Below, piece after piece: positions 32,701 to 42,830 of a DNA stretch of 64,000 nucleotides (position 1 is its first letter; each line of letters starts with the position of its first letter). A program made the translations under genes and the position numbers. The stretch comes from Paragorgia papillata (taxonomy: Eukaryota > Cnidaria > Anthozoa > Scleralcyonacea > Coralliidae). Under the pieces are notes generated by a model, which was given only the letters and a program-made list of their open reading frames with translations, had not been told where the DNA came from and did no database searches. The stretch covers positions 4,575,501-4,639,500 of the forward strand of contig JAWNZC010000445.1 in the NCBI GenBank assembly GCA_035771165.1, given 5' to 3'.

Positions 32701-35700
32701 TGCATGCGTGTGGGACTAAGGCCTGTTTACATGAAGCGGATTCAGTGTTCAAGTCAAATCTCGCATGTTGTTTTTCCTTGTTGCGTTTACATGAAGAAGA
32801 TTGAAAGTTTTCGATCTGATCAAAACAAATGGTTGAAGTCAATTCACGCTGTTGAATCGGCTTGAATGTTTCCAATCTGATTCATCTAAACACGGTTTGA
32901 CTTGAAAATGACTTGATACGCGTGAGTGAAGTTAGTGCGTGTCGTGCTAAATGGCAGACATTGAAGAAAGCACAGAAAATAGTGTTGCAAAACCGAAAAG
33001 AATGTTCCAAGCAGATCGCAGATCGGATTCTCCATGTAAACATGTGCCCGGATTGACTTCACTCGCGTTTTTCAATCCGATTGCACTGTCAATCCGCTTC
33101 ATGTAAACAGGGCCTAAAAGTGCGTGTAGGAGTTAGAGTATACGAATACGCAAGAGATTTGACAGCCTGGAAACGTCAAGCAGTACTTGGTTTTCTAAAA
33201 TCTCGGTAGAATCTTGCAAATTAAATAATTCCATGCAGGAATTAATATTACCGGGATAAAAAGAGAGTAAGATATTTCAGTAGGTATACATTTCTGTAGA
33301 TTTATTTGTTTTTTCTTTCTCGCAATTGTGTACATGAGTGTCCATATAATAGAGTAAACATTACGCGATAACTTGATATGAATTTCGGTGTTTTCGTGAC
33401 GAGAATAATATCTCACTTCACTTGTTCTTTGCTTCCGCCCGTGAGATATTGTCTTTGCCACTCCAAATCTCTGTTTTCCCACGAACATGTAAAAATTCAC
33501 AGTTCACCTCGGCCAGGGATTCTCCTGGAAAATAAAAACAAAATATGTAAAAATACACGTTATACAGGCTAAGTGATGAAGATAGTGGCGAGAAGATCAG
33601 TGAAGAGATGGAGTGAGGAATTGTTCTTGCATGCTAAGCTGCCCATGCATGCATATATTGAAAACAGTAATTGTAAAAAAAAACCTTGATTCAAATCGTT
33701 CAAAATATAAAACGAAAACACGAGAATTTGCCAGCTGCTTTTCTAAGATTATGATAAAATTTAAATAACAACACAAGAATGGCATCTTTTTCAAAACATT
33801 TGGAAAACGGCTTTTCGTATACACTGCATGCATATGTATTCAGCACGAATGTGGTGGAAAAAACCAGCTTGCATGTCGATGTGTCATTTGCCCGGTCGTG
33901 ACCCAATACTAAGGACTTTAGATCTACGACGTCAACCTCAAGAACGACGTCCTTTATAAATAAGAGAATTCTGAATGAATAATTTTTATTCTCAAGAGTA
34001 ATGCCAACACCGTCTTCGTTATTTGTATGACGTCACTTTGGAAGCATTTTCACGTCTTCAGGACTACGCCATCGGCCGAAAGATGAGAACTGTTGCTTAA
34101 GATTGACTTCAATACAGACACTACAATCAGTTTAGCAGTACTGGGGCGTTTTGGAAGTCATTAAACTAGCTTCAAATATCAAATAGAATAGTCAGTTAAC
34201 CGTGACTTGTTTCAATTTGTGCTTTCATGTTGCTTGCTAACCGCCGTCGTCCTAGCATCTTAAAGTCCCTACTATACCTAACCGACATAATCTATAATAA
34301 ATATAATCTCTAGAAACATATATTTCAATATTGCAAAGGCTTTAATTCAATTCGATCGGTTGTTTTACCATATTGACCTTTTGGTATATTGACCTCTTGC
34401 AAACATGACGTCAAAACGATTTATTTGGAGGGCAATTTTGAACAAAGTCCAGACGTTCAACAGAGCAAATTATTAATCAAAATTGTTCAGAAGCATATTT
34501 GTCCTCCACCAAGGGAATAAGACAGTGCAAGTGGTTTATTGCATAGTCTTGTCAAAAAGATAATTGCCCAGCAAATAATTTTCAAAAAAGCATAAGGAAT
34601 TTAATTTACTAAACTTTATATATAAAACGCAATTGCGGCCAATTGTTACTGTCTATTTATTAAAAAGGTTTTAGCTTTCGTCCCTCAACGACATCATCAG
34701 AAACAAGAAAACAATGCCTTGTCGGTGCTTATATGTATATACAAGGTGTTGAATAAATTATGTATTATAAATAAAAATAAAGGCGAAGAAATTAATTAAA
34801 ACGATAGAATGGTAATAATAGTTAATTTATGGATAAAAAGAATAACTATATATGATTAATTAAAATAAGAGTTCAGCTAGTTCAGTGCGTTCGTCTCGTG
34901 AGTTGGTCGTAGGTCTCTCCTTGCGGATCAAATGAGCCTCATTAGGTTAACAGTGTTTCTATCTCTGGCGATAATGTCTACGGTAAAATTACTGGTGGTG
35001 ATCTGTAAAGTGGATAAATGTTTATATAGAGATCGTAGATACCGTAGATGCACGTGTTTTATTGCTAGGTAATCCTAGCTATCACTCATGTATGTTAATA
35101 TTAGTGGATTGTGCCTCGAAGTTCTTGATATTCTTGGTTTTCATCTGACGTCACTGCGACCATATTGGTGTACCGAAACAATAAAATGGTGGCCATATAT
35201 TGGTGCACAATCTTTATCCTATGGGAATTAAATTCTATTCTTATTCAAACATTTCGTATTGTTTCACCACTCCAACGGAGCCACGTGAGTGAGAACGATC
35301 CATATACATACAGTGTCTTAATCTTTCATTTAGGTGAATCGTTTAAAAATATACGAAAAATACACCACTCGATTTAATCAATATTTGTAAGTCTTGTAAA
35401 CCGGATAGTCGGGATATAGAGAAGTAAGCTGATTTACTTAAATAGTACTTTTCGTTCGATTTTCTCTAATTTTGATAAGCCATATAAAATAGTCGCATTC
35501 TATCTTGCGTCTTACGCACGCTGTGATTGGTCCTTTACCGTGTTTATACTTCGCCTACGACTCGGGTTCACATAAACCCAACTCATTCTCGTGTTTGCAT
35601 TAGCCTATATAAATACGGGCGGCCATTTTCTATTTTTTTAAATATAAGAGAATCTCACACTTGTGGAATGGTTATAGCGCTGTGTATAATCAGATGATAT

Positions 35701-38700
35701 CACTGTGAACATGTTGTAGATGTATTTCACAATTGTGCTATTTTAAGCACAAAAGAACCTGAGTAGATGCACGAGGCGATAGCCAAGACTGCCGAGTGGG
35801 TGTGCGATTTCTTTATTTTACAAATTGAATAGTTTTATAAATAGTGAGATAAAAAAGTAGTGCTGCATATACTGCAGTGTGGTGTACTAGCAAAATACTG
35901 AAAAAGGAGATCAGACTAATGTTTCTATGGATGGCCATTCGTTAGACAGAAATGTTTCTAATAGGCCTGCATCACTGAAGAAATTATACTATACTTTCTA
36001 GATATCCAAGATCAGGAGATGAGATGCGATTTTCCAGTTTCCGCTAATGTCACTATATTAAAGATGCTTTAGATATCAAATTTTTCGTAATTTCACATCA
36101 TGAGCACTTCTTGCATCAGGCCTATATAGCGTTGAAGGATTTAGTTGAGGAAATATTTGCTATATATGTTTTATAAGAACACATTTTATATATAGAAGAA
36201 CGCCCATGTAGGCTCAATTTTTGAAAAATAAACAACAACTTTCTTAGAACAATTCAATGCTGAACTAATTTACAAAGAAGTATACTATTTTTACGGTACT
36301 GTATAAGAAGAAAACTCGTTCACCGAACGTCTGTTATATTGCACCAAGTTCGCAAACGTACCACATGCACTACATGTATACGTACAACTTATCATGTCAA
36401 GAAGAAAAATGTTATGCTGTACAACATGGTAAGCGAATAATACGAGGGCTAGTTTTCAATGAAAATTGTTGACACTATATTTCGTATAAAGTGCTAATCC
36501 GACGAAAATCGTTCGTTAGAAAAATTGATTTTCTTATTTCGTAGTAATCGCGTAGTTAAATCACATGTATACTTTATGGAGAAAAATCGGATCTGGTTAA
36601 TCGGACCGTGTGAATATAGGCTTTTGGACTTATTAAGCCAGTTGTTTAGTTTCCCCCATCTAATGGTGCTTTTTGTTGGGTTTTTTATGTCAGAAACGAA
36701 GCCTGAAAGCTGTCGTTGTTTAGTTTCCCTCATCTAACAGTTCTTCTTGGTACTTTTTTATGTCAGAAACAAAGCCTGAATGCTGCCGTGACTATCAAGA
36801 GATTAAAATTCAGGAGTTGATTCAAAATCTTGCAATCGGAACGATCCCGCGGTGCATCTGGGTAGTCTTAGAAGATGATCTAGTTGATTGTTGCAAACCT
36901 GGAGATGACGTCACTATTTGTGGTATTGTCATGAGAAGATGGAAATCAGTGAAAGTTGATGTAAGTTGTTACGTTATTATTTATTTTTAGTTTTTGTTTT
37001 TGTTTACGATTATGTTGTTTTACTAAGAGGGCAACCATCAGTGAGGGCAACCCAGAGCATTTTGCCTCCACGTTGGGAGGTCGGCGAAAATGGTCCTGGC
37101 ATCGGCTGGTCACGTGACACCCAGAATTTTAGGGTGTTTTGCGGCAAGAAAATTTCTGCGGTCTTTGTTTTTTTGTCTTTGTATAATACGTATGAATAAT
37201 AAATGAGAAATATTTAACGCTATACCAACTTACTCGTGCGCAGCCTTCATCATAAAAGCAACTGGCTAGCATTATTCATCATGATACCTCCACGATTATC
37301 CAGTACACATGTAATGCTGTTCTTGACTTTAACCAGAGCTATCATTTCTATTTTTTGGGTAAATTTCGAAGAGTGAATCTATTGTAATCCAGATTTTTCT
37401 GAATAAATTATACTTTATCACAATTAATCAAGTTTTTAAACCGGCCAATTATGTTATAGACAATACCAGCCGAGGCCAGGTCCATTTGCGTCACCATCTC
37501 AACGTGGAGGCAAAATGCCCTGGGTACGAGGTTGTAAAAAGATCGTAAGACTGCATTTTAGAGATCTAATGTTTAACGTTAGGTAAAAAATAAGACACAA
37601 TTTAATTGCTAGGCTTGTTTCTAGCCGTTGCCCTCACTTACCCCCCCCCCCCCCCTCCCCCTTCCCAACGACTAGACGTATAGACATGGACATGTTCAGG
37701 GCATTATAATTATCAAACTCTAATTTTTAAAACACAAACGTGAATTTAAATTGCGACTTCCTGATAGGTTGTTTTTAGACTAAGGTTTACCCGATGCACT
37801 CAGCCTGTGGATGGATGAAGCACGTGATTATAGAGGATCGCGGACGCCCCGAAACCCGCATACCGACTAGAAACCAATAGAGCATACTGAGTTGCTAGCT
37901 AGGAATCGTATCTTCAGTGTAGTCAATCAAGTTGCAGCAAAGTTACAATGGGTCTTCAATTTTATTGATACCTTGTATATTTACATCATAAAGCTTTATT
38001 TTTATTCTAACCAATAGGAATTGGCTGTCATGTCATGTCGTAAAGTGAAAAGCAGTACAATTGTCATTTCATGTGATTCACCTTGTTTGGTTTTTAGACG
38101 AAATGTGACCTTGAAGTGGTCGTGCAGGCAAACCATGTTAGTGTACACAACGAACAGAATGCTGGAGCTATCGTCACGGATGAAATCAGGACCGAATTTG
38201 AGAATTTTTGGAATAGGCACTCGAATAACCCTCTTGAAGGACGAAATCATATAATTGCGTCTGTTTGTCCTCAGATATTTGGATGTTATGTTGTGAAGTT
38301 GGCAGTTGCACTTGTTTTAATTGGTGGTGTTCGTAGGGTGGATCCATCGGGCACCAAAGTTCGTGGTGAAGCTCATCTTTTGCTTGTCGGTGATCCCGGT
38401 AAGATACCCTCTGTTTGTATTTACCCCCCAAAAAACAAACATAACTTGTTCAAGTTGTTAGAAAAAGGAGAATTTCATATTTTAAGAGATTTTATGTCAA
38501 CCTTCACCTCAACCGGTCATCAGAAGTTTGCAGATTCGACCCCTGTCTGGGACTCAGACATCGTTTCTGAATGTTCGACTTTGACAAACGTCTGCTAGAC
38601 GTCTGTTACGTATTTTTAACGTGCCACATGTATATGTACAACTTTTAACAGATGGGAGTAAATATCTAGGTCCAAACTGGTCTTGTGACGTTATAGAGCT

Positions 38701-41700
38701 TATGTTGTAAGTAAGTAATGTATAAATTTGACCTATAGTATTGTTTTCTAACAAGTTATTCTGAAACACAAAGGAAGCAAACTTTTCGGATATGTTATTA
38801 TTTAAATCCAACGACATTGTAGGACTCACGCAGACAATTCTCTCGCGGCCACGAGTTGAAGCATGTGAAATTTACTGCAAATGTTTGAGATCGTTTTTAA
38901 TACAAAGTTATGACACAAGTCTAGGGGGATCCGGGGGATGGTTCCCAGGGGAAATTTTTTAATTTTGGGTCTCTATAATGGCATGCATTTCCTGCATTCT
39001 GAGGACACTTGACAAAAATATAACGGAAATTTTAAATCACATGTTTTAGGGGTCAGAAAGAATAGAAAGTAGAAGTAACTTAGTAACTTTTGACCTTCAA
39101 AATTCCCTTGCATTCCCCCCAAAAGAGGTGCGACCGCTCCCCCCTCGTTGCCTGCCTGGTGTGTTGTCAACAGGTTTGCATGGTTTACTTTATAGGAACT
39201 GCAAAATCACAGTTTTTAAAATATGCCGCAAAGATTGTTCCTCGGTCTGTTTTGACCACTGGTATTGGTACAACAAGCGCTGGTCTAACTGTTACAGCAG
39301 TGAAAGATGGAGGCGAATGGCAACTTGAGGCGGGAGCGCTAGTGCTTGCTGATGGTGGACTGTGTTGTATTGACGAATTCAGCTGTATTAGAGAGAACGA
39401 TCGTATAAGTAAGTACCTCAAAGGGTGTTGCTCGGGCTTTCGTCAAGCTCAGATTCTCAGCAAATGTTTATGGACTCCAGAACTCGATCTGGTTAAACAT
39501 TTATTTGCACGTAGCTCATTGGTTATAGGGCATCTCAACGACCATCACAGAAAGTTGATAATTTTCTGAGGAGTTGAACATAACGAACGTTTGCGTCTCA
39601 TTTGTCATAACTGCATATAACCGCAACATGCAAATACATAACATCATATCGACGCTAACTGTTACCCGGACCTTGAATTGTGAGTTTCAGACACTGCGGC
39701 CATGTTGGCTGGTATTTACAATCGTTTCTAATATAATCCTTTTTGGTATCTACCAACCAACATGGCCGCCGTGACGCACGTCATTCCAGAAACGTAGAGG
39801 TAGAGTAATCCGTTCTCTGATTGGTAGATTGAAGATCTTGATGCGTAATTGAGTTTACGAAAATTAGTCAAAAGTCGTCGTTTTAACCCTTTCAGTACCA
39901 AGCACTTACTCTAGTATTTTACTCTAACGCCAGACGATTTTACTCACCAATATAGAGAAACCCCTGGTACTCTAAGGGTTAATGTGGGCTATACATAAAA
40001 CGTTTTTTCGTATGTTTTTGCTGTACACGCTGTCGTAAGTTAAACTCAGAGAAGACCTCTGAACTTCAGATGGAACTCGAACCCACAACCTTCCGAATGC
40101 CAGCCGGACGCTCTCAACATTGAGCCACTGGAACTCAGATGGTAGACCGAGGCTTATAAGGCTAAGTATAGCTTGTTTTAATGTTGAACAATCTTTATTT
40201 TTACCTATTTCAAGGTATTCATGAAGCTATGGAACAGCAAACTATTAGTGTTGCTAAAGCTGGAATTGTTTGTAAGTTAAACACTCGCACAACTATCTTT
40301 GCTGCTACCAATCCTAAAGGGAAATACGACCCAGAACAAAGCCTAAGTGTGAATATTGCTATTGGAAGTCCTTTGTTAAGTCGGTTTGATTTGGTTCTAG
40401 TTCTTCAGGACGCACAATCGGAAGAGTGGGACAAGTAAGTTGAAGATTTTTCCAGTATATGCATGACAAAAACGTCTGCATGCGTGGCATCGGAGTGTAT
40501 TGCTAAGTGGAAGCCAAAAAGTTAAATTTAATGGGTAACGAAAACGACTGACGTGCCCTCTTTTCGGTTTTCCGCAATAACCATGCACATCCTTGGCGCT
40601 TTCCACATATATAATATAGCCATTGTATGGAATAATTACTGTTGATTTCATATTACTTTACCGCCGTGTGTTGCGAAGTTTGTTGGGTAGTTCCGAAGTT
40701 CGTTCGGAACTTGGGAACTACGTAAACAAGTTTTTTCGTATGAGAAAAACTCTGAGCTCCAGACCGGACTCGAACCCACAACCATCCGAATGCCAGCCGG
40801 ACGCTCTCACCATTGAGCCACTGGAACTCAGATGGTATTGGCTGGCATTCGGAACGTTGTGTGTTCGAGTCCCGTCTGGAGCTCTGAGTCTTTCTCTGAG
40901 TTTAACTTACGACAGCTTGTACAGCAAAAACATACGAAAAAATTTTACCAACTCAAACTGAAAACACTAATAACATACGTAAACAAGGTTGCGAATTATC
41001 CAATCAAAAGGAACTTAGATTCACAGATCGCAATTTGATTGGATATAATTTGGCAACCTTGTTTACGTATATATAGTTCCCAACTTCGGAATGAACTTCC
41101 GGAACTTCCCAACGAACTTCGCAACACACGATGGCAAATTATTATGAAATCAACAATAATCTGTAAAAGTGGCTTAAAAAGCATACACAAAGCAACAAAT
41201 TAAAATAAATAAAATAAAATATTGCATTTATCTTTTTCAGGGTCGTTTCTACGTTTATTCTTGAAAAGAAAAAGGCGACTCAAGTTATTAAATGTGCTTC
41301 TGAAACACAGCTGTGGGGCATAGAAAAACTTCAAGCATATTTTTGTTTTGTAAAGACATTAACACCATGCCTGACTCCAGAGAGTAACAGGTGAATGCAA
41401 GGAGTGATAACTTTTTTTTAATCTTTGGTAGAGGTTATATACAAGGCCACATTTGCATTGCTATACATGTGCTAAACATTTACTAAATTCTATTCTGTAC
41501 TATTTATGCGAACTTAAATATTTCACTGATATGAATCAGTATATCAATTATAAATTTTCTTTGTTGATATAGGATTTTGAGCAAATACTATACTTGTCAG
41601 AGAAGAGCGGATACTAGAAATTCTGCTCGTACTACAATAAGACTTCTTGAAAGTTTGATTCGTCTAGCGCAAGCTCATGCGAGACTGATGTTTCGAAGTA

Positions 41701-41897
41701 AGGTTACTGTTCAAGATGCAGTAATGGCGATTACCATAATGGAGTGTTCGATGCAAAATGCTGCTATTATTGGTTCGACGAACATTCTACATACCAGGTT
41801 TCCTGAAGATTGTCAGGAGGAGTATAAAAGACAGGTGCAACTAGTACTAAGCGAACTGGGAATGCTGGATCTACTTCAGAGCGAACTTGCATCTTAA
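21291..41897 (+). CDS. MCM9: MCM9, AAA+ helicase of homologous recombination, 8 exons, short C terminus
   Basis: The exons are 21291-21699, 25860-26045, 36767-36960, 38098-38398, 39196-39408, 40215-40434, 41241-41390 and 41573-41897. Phases agree at all seven junctions and give 665 residues. MCM9 works with MCM8 in recombination and interstrand-crosslink repair in the nucleus. Visible are an N-terminal domain with a zinc-ribbon-like Cys pattern, Walker A GDPGTAKSQ (across exons 4 and 5), Walker B LCCIDEF, sensor 1 ATNP, and arginine finger LLSRFDL. Similarity to vertebrate MCM9 as I recall it is end to end through the AAA+ lid; the protein then stops, so the several-hundred-residue C-terminal tail with its RAD51-binding-like motif is absent. 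The GPCR gene is nested in intron 2. Confidence 0.93.
21868..22012. repeat. Long hairpin in MCM9 intron 1
   Basis: ACACTCAGAGGAGTGTTTCA and CAGGATATCCAAACAC (21880-21916) pair with their complements at 21969-22006; a CATTAATAATTCATGA tail lies at 21735. Confidence 0.7.
22020..25110. other. MCM9 intron 1, mostly unrecognised
   Basis: TATTTTCTGGG(T/C)(G/A)ATAACCC recurs near 22750 and 23018, suggesting an old dispersed repeat. A minus-strand frame at 24763-25164 has one hydrophobic segment ([20 protein letters not shown]) but no family match. No exon seen. Confidence 0.35.
25122..25410 (+). mobile_element. SINE with tRNA-derived head
   Basis: A box TGGCACAGTGGTTAGTGCAC at 25133-25152, B box GGGTTCGATTCC at 25176-25187, then the central motif CCACCGGGTACTCCGGTTTC at 25280, and a GTTTAGTTTA repeat tail. 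Confidence 0.75.
25860..26045 (+). CDS. MCM9: MCM9 exon 2 (zinc-binding region)
   Basis: The split codon gives Gly, then [17 protein letters not shown] and MCLKCKYIF, later [10 protein letters not shown] and FTCLSES. The C-x2-C and following cysteines match the MCM zinc module. Phase 1-1. Confidence 0.9.
26046..26690. other. Start of MCM9 intron 2
   Basis: Two open frames (26113-26340 and 26344-26583) have no recognisable motif. Nothing else seen. Confidence 0.35.
26690..26855. repeat. Copy of the hammerhead-like retroelement terminus
   Basis: CTGACGAAGGACCTTCGCTC then GAAACGTTAG at 26766-26795; the flanks ACGTAGGCAGTGTTGAAAC and GTTCTCTGTTTCGGCA match the 9.4-kb copy and, in part, 53650-53780. 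Confidence 0.6.
27242..27763. mobile_element. hAT-like element made of CGGAT iterations
   Basis: TAGAGGTGTGCG at the left and CGCACACCACTA at the right are inverted with one mismatch. The subterminal parts are arrays of CGGATCGGAT. No 8-bp duplication is visible, so the class is inferred from the ends and the iterated interior. Confidence 0.55.
27770..28570. other. MCM9 intron 2, nothing recognised
   Basis: AT-rich, no TIR, SINE or coding motif seen. Confidence 0.4.
28572..28960 (+). mobile_element. SINE with tRNA-like plus 5S-rRNA-like head
   Basis: A tRNA A-box-like GGCGTGTGCTGTTAGCGCGC at 28581 is followed at 28617-28690 by 5S rRNA-like GTTAAGCCCGG and GGTTAGTACTTGGATGGTGA. The central motif CGCCGGGTTCTCCGGTTTTC lies at 28744 and is shared with the other SINEs. 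The 3' region CCTTTGATATGCCTCGACAC is shared with the 47.4-kb copy. Confidence 0.8.
29035..30565. repeat. Large inverted repeat just upstream of the GPCR
   Basis: 29035-29345 is inverted relative to 30237-30565 (shared TCGGAACCAGAGGGCTGAAA, GAACATCTAACATAAAGATC). The right part is itself a palindrome: 30045-30210 against 30225-30395, with ATAGGTTGGTGTTATCACCG at its centre. TA tracts lie at 29502-29520 and 29748-29798. Confidence 0.8.
29798..29946. repeat. 149-bp near-perfect hairpin with a hammerhead-like core
   Basis: TACAAAGTATGAAGTATAGT pairs with its complement at the right end. The + arm contains CTGATGA-TCCC-GTTT-AGGG-TGAAAC at 29873-29897; the other arm carries a mutated version (CTGATGG). 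Confidence 0.75.
30828..31805 (+). CDS. Class A (rhodopsin-like) GPCR, intronless, nested in MCM9 intron 2
   Basis: 325-residue single-exon receptor. The N terminus has NLS and NTT glycosylation sequons. Seven hydrophobic segments carry class A landmarks: Asn in TLFNVG (1.50), Asp in LAVSDLS (2.50), Cys in DMCSLCYA (3.25), TERY in place of DRY, Trp in AILWVLS (4.50), CWLP (6.47-6.50) and NPVIY (7.49-7.53). Counting back from the ERY Arg, position 3.32 is Phe, so the aminergic Asp is absent and the ligand is unknown. It resembles the large orphan GPCR sets of cnidarians. It lies on the same strand as MCM9 and must have its own promoter. The last four codons and stop lie at and inside a hAT MITE (see separate entry), which sets the tail to ITSTV. 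Confidence 0.9.
   Translation: MSYNLSNTTSRPVLFTPVLSAFVVLAILITLFNVGVLFVMWKNKILQKPENIILASLAVSDLSAGVIGLPLVFACTFASDDMCSLCYASYIFFKFISVSTVLHILTVITERYVLVIYPFVHRRLRAKGKSWLVIAILWVLSLTTANIPWFWWKIDCFEDDKESVSTWNNDKIYAVTSFLLFFLLPLAFIAFFLFNIFLVARRQVREKRLRCISNDEPVKLVISEMRIFAVLLGMFLMFLVCWLPYFIIVLITWLELDYPISFQYAAGILRCVTSVLNPVIYTFYKEDFYQALKSEVRGLIHCYSTNEENEPTSRQLPLVVITSTV
31785..32015. mobile_element. hAT-type MITE (31793-32007) with perfect 8-bp TSD at the GPCR 3' end
   Basis: The duplicated target gttataac is at 31785-31792 and 32008-32015. The left end reads CAGTACCGTCTAGAG; the reverse complement of the right end reads CAGGGCCGTCGAGAG (12 of 15 match). The 215-bp GC-rich interior has no coding capacity. 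It is related to the element at 58123-58420. Confidence 0.88.
32139..32144 (+). terminator. Candidate polyadenylation signal AATAAA of the GPCR
   Basis: It lies 334 bp beyond the GPCR stop, after the hAT element, so the MITE would be in the 3' UTR. Another AATAAA follows at 32146-32151. Confidence 0.35.
32720..33114. mobile_element. PIF/Harbinger-type MITE with TAA duplication
   Basis: TAA at 32717-32719 and 33115-33117 flank GGCCTGTTTACATGAAGCGG and its inverse ending AACAGGGCC. TSD TAA and GGCCCTGTTT ends fit Harbinger. 395 bp, non-coding. Confidence 0.8.
33118..36640. other. MCM9 intron 2, 3' part
   Basis: Contains a minus-strand hammerhead-like motif at 34674-34700 but no exon or complete element that I can define. 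GTTCACCGAACGTCTGTTA near 36318 is a fragment related to the foldback at 17785-17979. Confidence 0.4.
34674..34700 (-). ncRNA. Hammerhead-like core
   Basis: On the minus strand it reads CTGATGA, TGTCGTTGAGGGA, CGAAAGC. The two conserved boxes are intact; stem II is short and stems I and III were not verified. Confidence 0.35.
36642..36788 (+). repeat. 73/74-bp tandem duplication of the MCM9 exon-3 acceptor
   Basis: TTGTTTAGTTTCCC starts both copies (36642 and 36716) and each contains TTTTTTATGTCAG|AAAC followed by AAGCCTGAA. The upstream copy would open an exon at 36694 that hits a TAA at 36735-36737. Confidence 0.85.
36767..36960 (+). CDS. MCM9: MCM9 exon 3 (OB-fold part)
   Basis: [33 protein letters not shown] and [11 protein letters not shown] align with the MCM9 OB-fold. 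Acceptor AG 36765-36766; a partial tandem copy of this acceptor lies 73 bp upstream. Donor GT 36961, phase 0. Confidence 0.9.
37035..37545. mobile_element. MITE with long inverted ends in MCM9 intron 3
   Basis: GCATTTTGCCTCCACGTTG at 37058 pairs with CAACGTGGAGGCAAAATGCC at 37500; further matching reaches GCATCGGCTGG / CCAGCCGAGGC. Confidence 0.7.
38098..38398 (+). CDS. MCM9: MCM9 exon 4 (start of AAA+ core)
   Basis: [39 protein letters not shown] and [12 protein letters not shown], ending inside Walker A. Acceptor AG 38096-38097, donor GT 38399. Confidence 0.92.
39196..39408 (+). CDS. MCM9: MCM9 exon 5 (Walker A end, Walker B)
   Basis: [11 protein letters not shown] completes Walker [21 protein letters not shown] and [12 protein letters not shown] (Walker B) follow. 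Donor GT 39409. Confidence 0.92.
39661..39785. mobile_element. Small MITE
   Basis: GCGGCCATGTTGGCTGGTAT near 39697 is inverted against CTACCAACCAACATGGCCGC near 39752. Confidence 0.55.
39883..39981. mobile_element. TTAA-flanked CCCTTT-type MITE
   Basis: TTAA|CCCTTTCAGTACCA at the left, TGGTACTCTAAGGG|TTAA at the right, core TCTAACGCCAGACGATTTTA. Confidence 0.78.
40045..40160 (-). mobile_element. tRNA-derived SINE relic
   Basis: The minus strand reads GTGGCTCAATGTTGAGAGCG (A box) and GTGGGTTCGAGTTCC (B box). A second copy is inside 40625-41165. Confidence 0.6.
40215..40434 (+). CDS. MCM9: MCM9 exon 6 (sensor 1, arginine finger)
   Basis: [32 protein letters not shown] and [14 protein letters not shown]. 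Donor GT 40435, phase 2. Confidence 0.92.
40635..41160. repeat. Inverted repeat in MCM9 intron 6 bracketing tRNA-like SINE copies
   Basis: GTGTTGCGAAGTTTGTTGGG near 40667 pairs with CCCAACGAACTTCGCAACAC near 41108, and CTACGTAAACAAG near 40718 with CTTGTTTACGTAT near 41057. Between them lie tRNA-like segments on both strands (40745-40830 minus, 40840-40885 plus). Confidence 0.7.
41241..41390 (+). CDS. MCM9: MCM9 exon 7 (AAA+ lid)
   Basis: [33 protein letters not shown]. Acceptor tttttcag ends 41240, donor GT 41391, phase 2-2. Confidence 0.88.
41573..41897 (+). CDS. MCM9: MCM9 exon 8 (lid end, stop)
   Basis: [39 protein letters not shown], then [13 protein letters not shown] and TAA at 41895-41897. 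A donor-like AG|GTGCAA at 41833-41838 is the only obvious internal splice option. Confidence 0.9.
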
Positions 41898-42002
41898 ATA
41901 GAGATCCTAATCAGTTATCAGTCAACGCCAATAATTTTGTAATGTTTGCATCCGAGAAAATATTTTTTAACCCATGTGAAATATCGGAGAAAGATGGAAA
42001 AC

Positions 42003-42008
42003 AATAAA
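42003..42008 (+). terminator. Candidate polyadenylation signal AATAAA of MCM9
   Basis: It is 106 bp after the MCM9 stop codon, a normal distance for a short 3' UTR. Confidence 0.5.
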
Positions 42009-42450
42009 TGTTTTTTTGTTTTAAATTTTAAAGGATTGACCAAGTAGGGTTGGTAATACGAAAGATTGCACGGAATTGACCCGAAAGCTGAATATTCACA
42101 CGTTAACGCTATTGCAACTGAAATGTTACTGCATGATAGGCCTATTATAGAATAGCCTTCTTTCGAAATTGACACCGTGAGCTAGAGCACTGATATGTGA
42201 TTGGTCCATTTGCCTGGTCCATTTGCCACCTTTGAATTCTCCAGCCAAAAACGTACGTTTAGGAATGCAGACGGATTAGTCAATGTTTTGAGTGGAAATC
42301 ATGACGTGTTTTTTCGGACCATCCCGTCATTAAATTATTGTATTGTATCTGTTGGCCAAAATATTTTTCAAATATTGTTGTCCATTTTCAAACATCACAT
42401 TCTTAATCTCAAGAACACGATTTAAGAGGTTTTCTTAATTTATAGGTTAC

Positions 42451-42830
42451 GCGATGGAGTGGGAGAGGAGAGAAATCCTCTTGTAGAAAGTGGCATGAAC
42501 CTCACCATGCACTTCATGCTATATTTAGTGGTAAATCTCATAGGCTAATCTAAGTTTAACCAATCACATCACTTTATTTCAGGATTATTCAATCACCTAG
42601 GGATGGTGAACACATTTTTGAACTAGCTTTAATAGACCTTTCCGCGTGAAGTGAATGGATCATGTGATCTTTCTTTTTGACAAATCTGATTGGCTAATGT
42701 CGAAAGTTGTCCGAAGTTTTGGATGTCCTAAGTTTTGCGAGAGTCAATCAAACCTCGCATTATCCACACGTTTGATTATTCATCATACCGCTTCCTACAA
42801 GTGGTTTTCTCTCCTCTCTCACTCCATCAC
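42451..42830. mobile_element. MITE downstream of MCM9
   Basis: GATGGAGTGGGAGAGGAGAG at 42451 is inverted against CTCTCCTCTCTCACTCCATC ending near 42828, with inner CTTGTAGAAAG / CTACAAG. Confidence 0.7.

Noticed and set aside
36525..36737. Frame ending [14 protein letters not shown]
   Set aside because: It is the duplicated copy of the MCM9 exon-3 start, reading into the intron; treated as a decoy acceptor.
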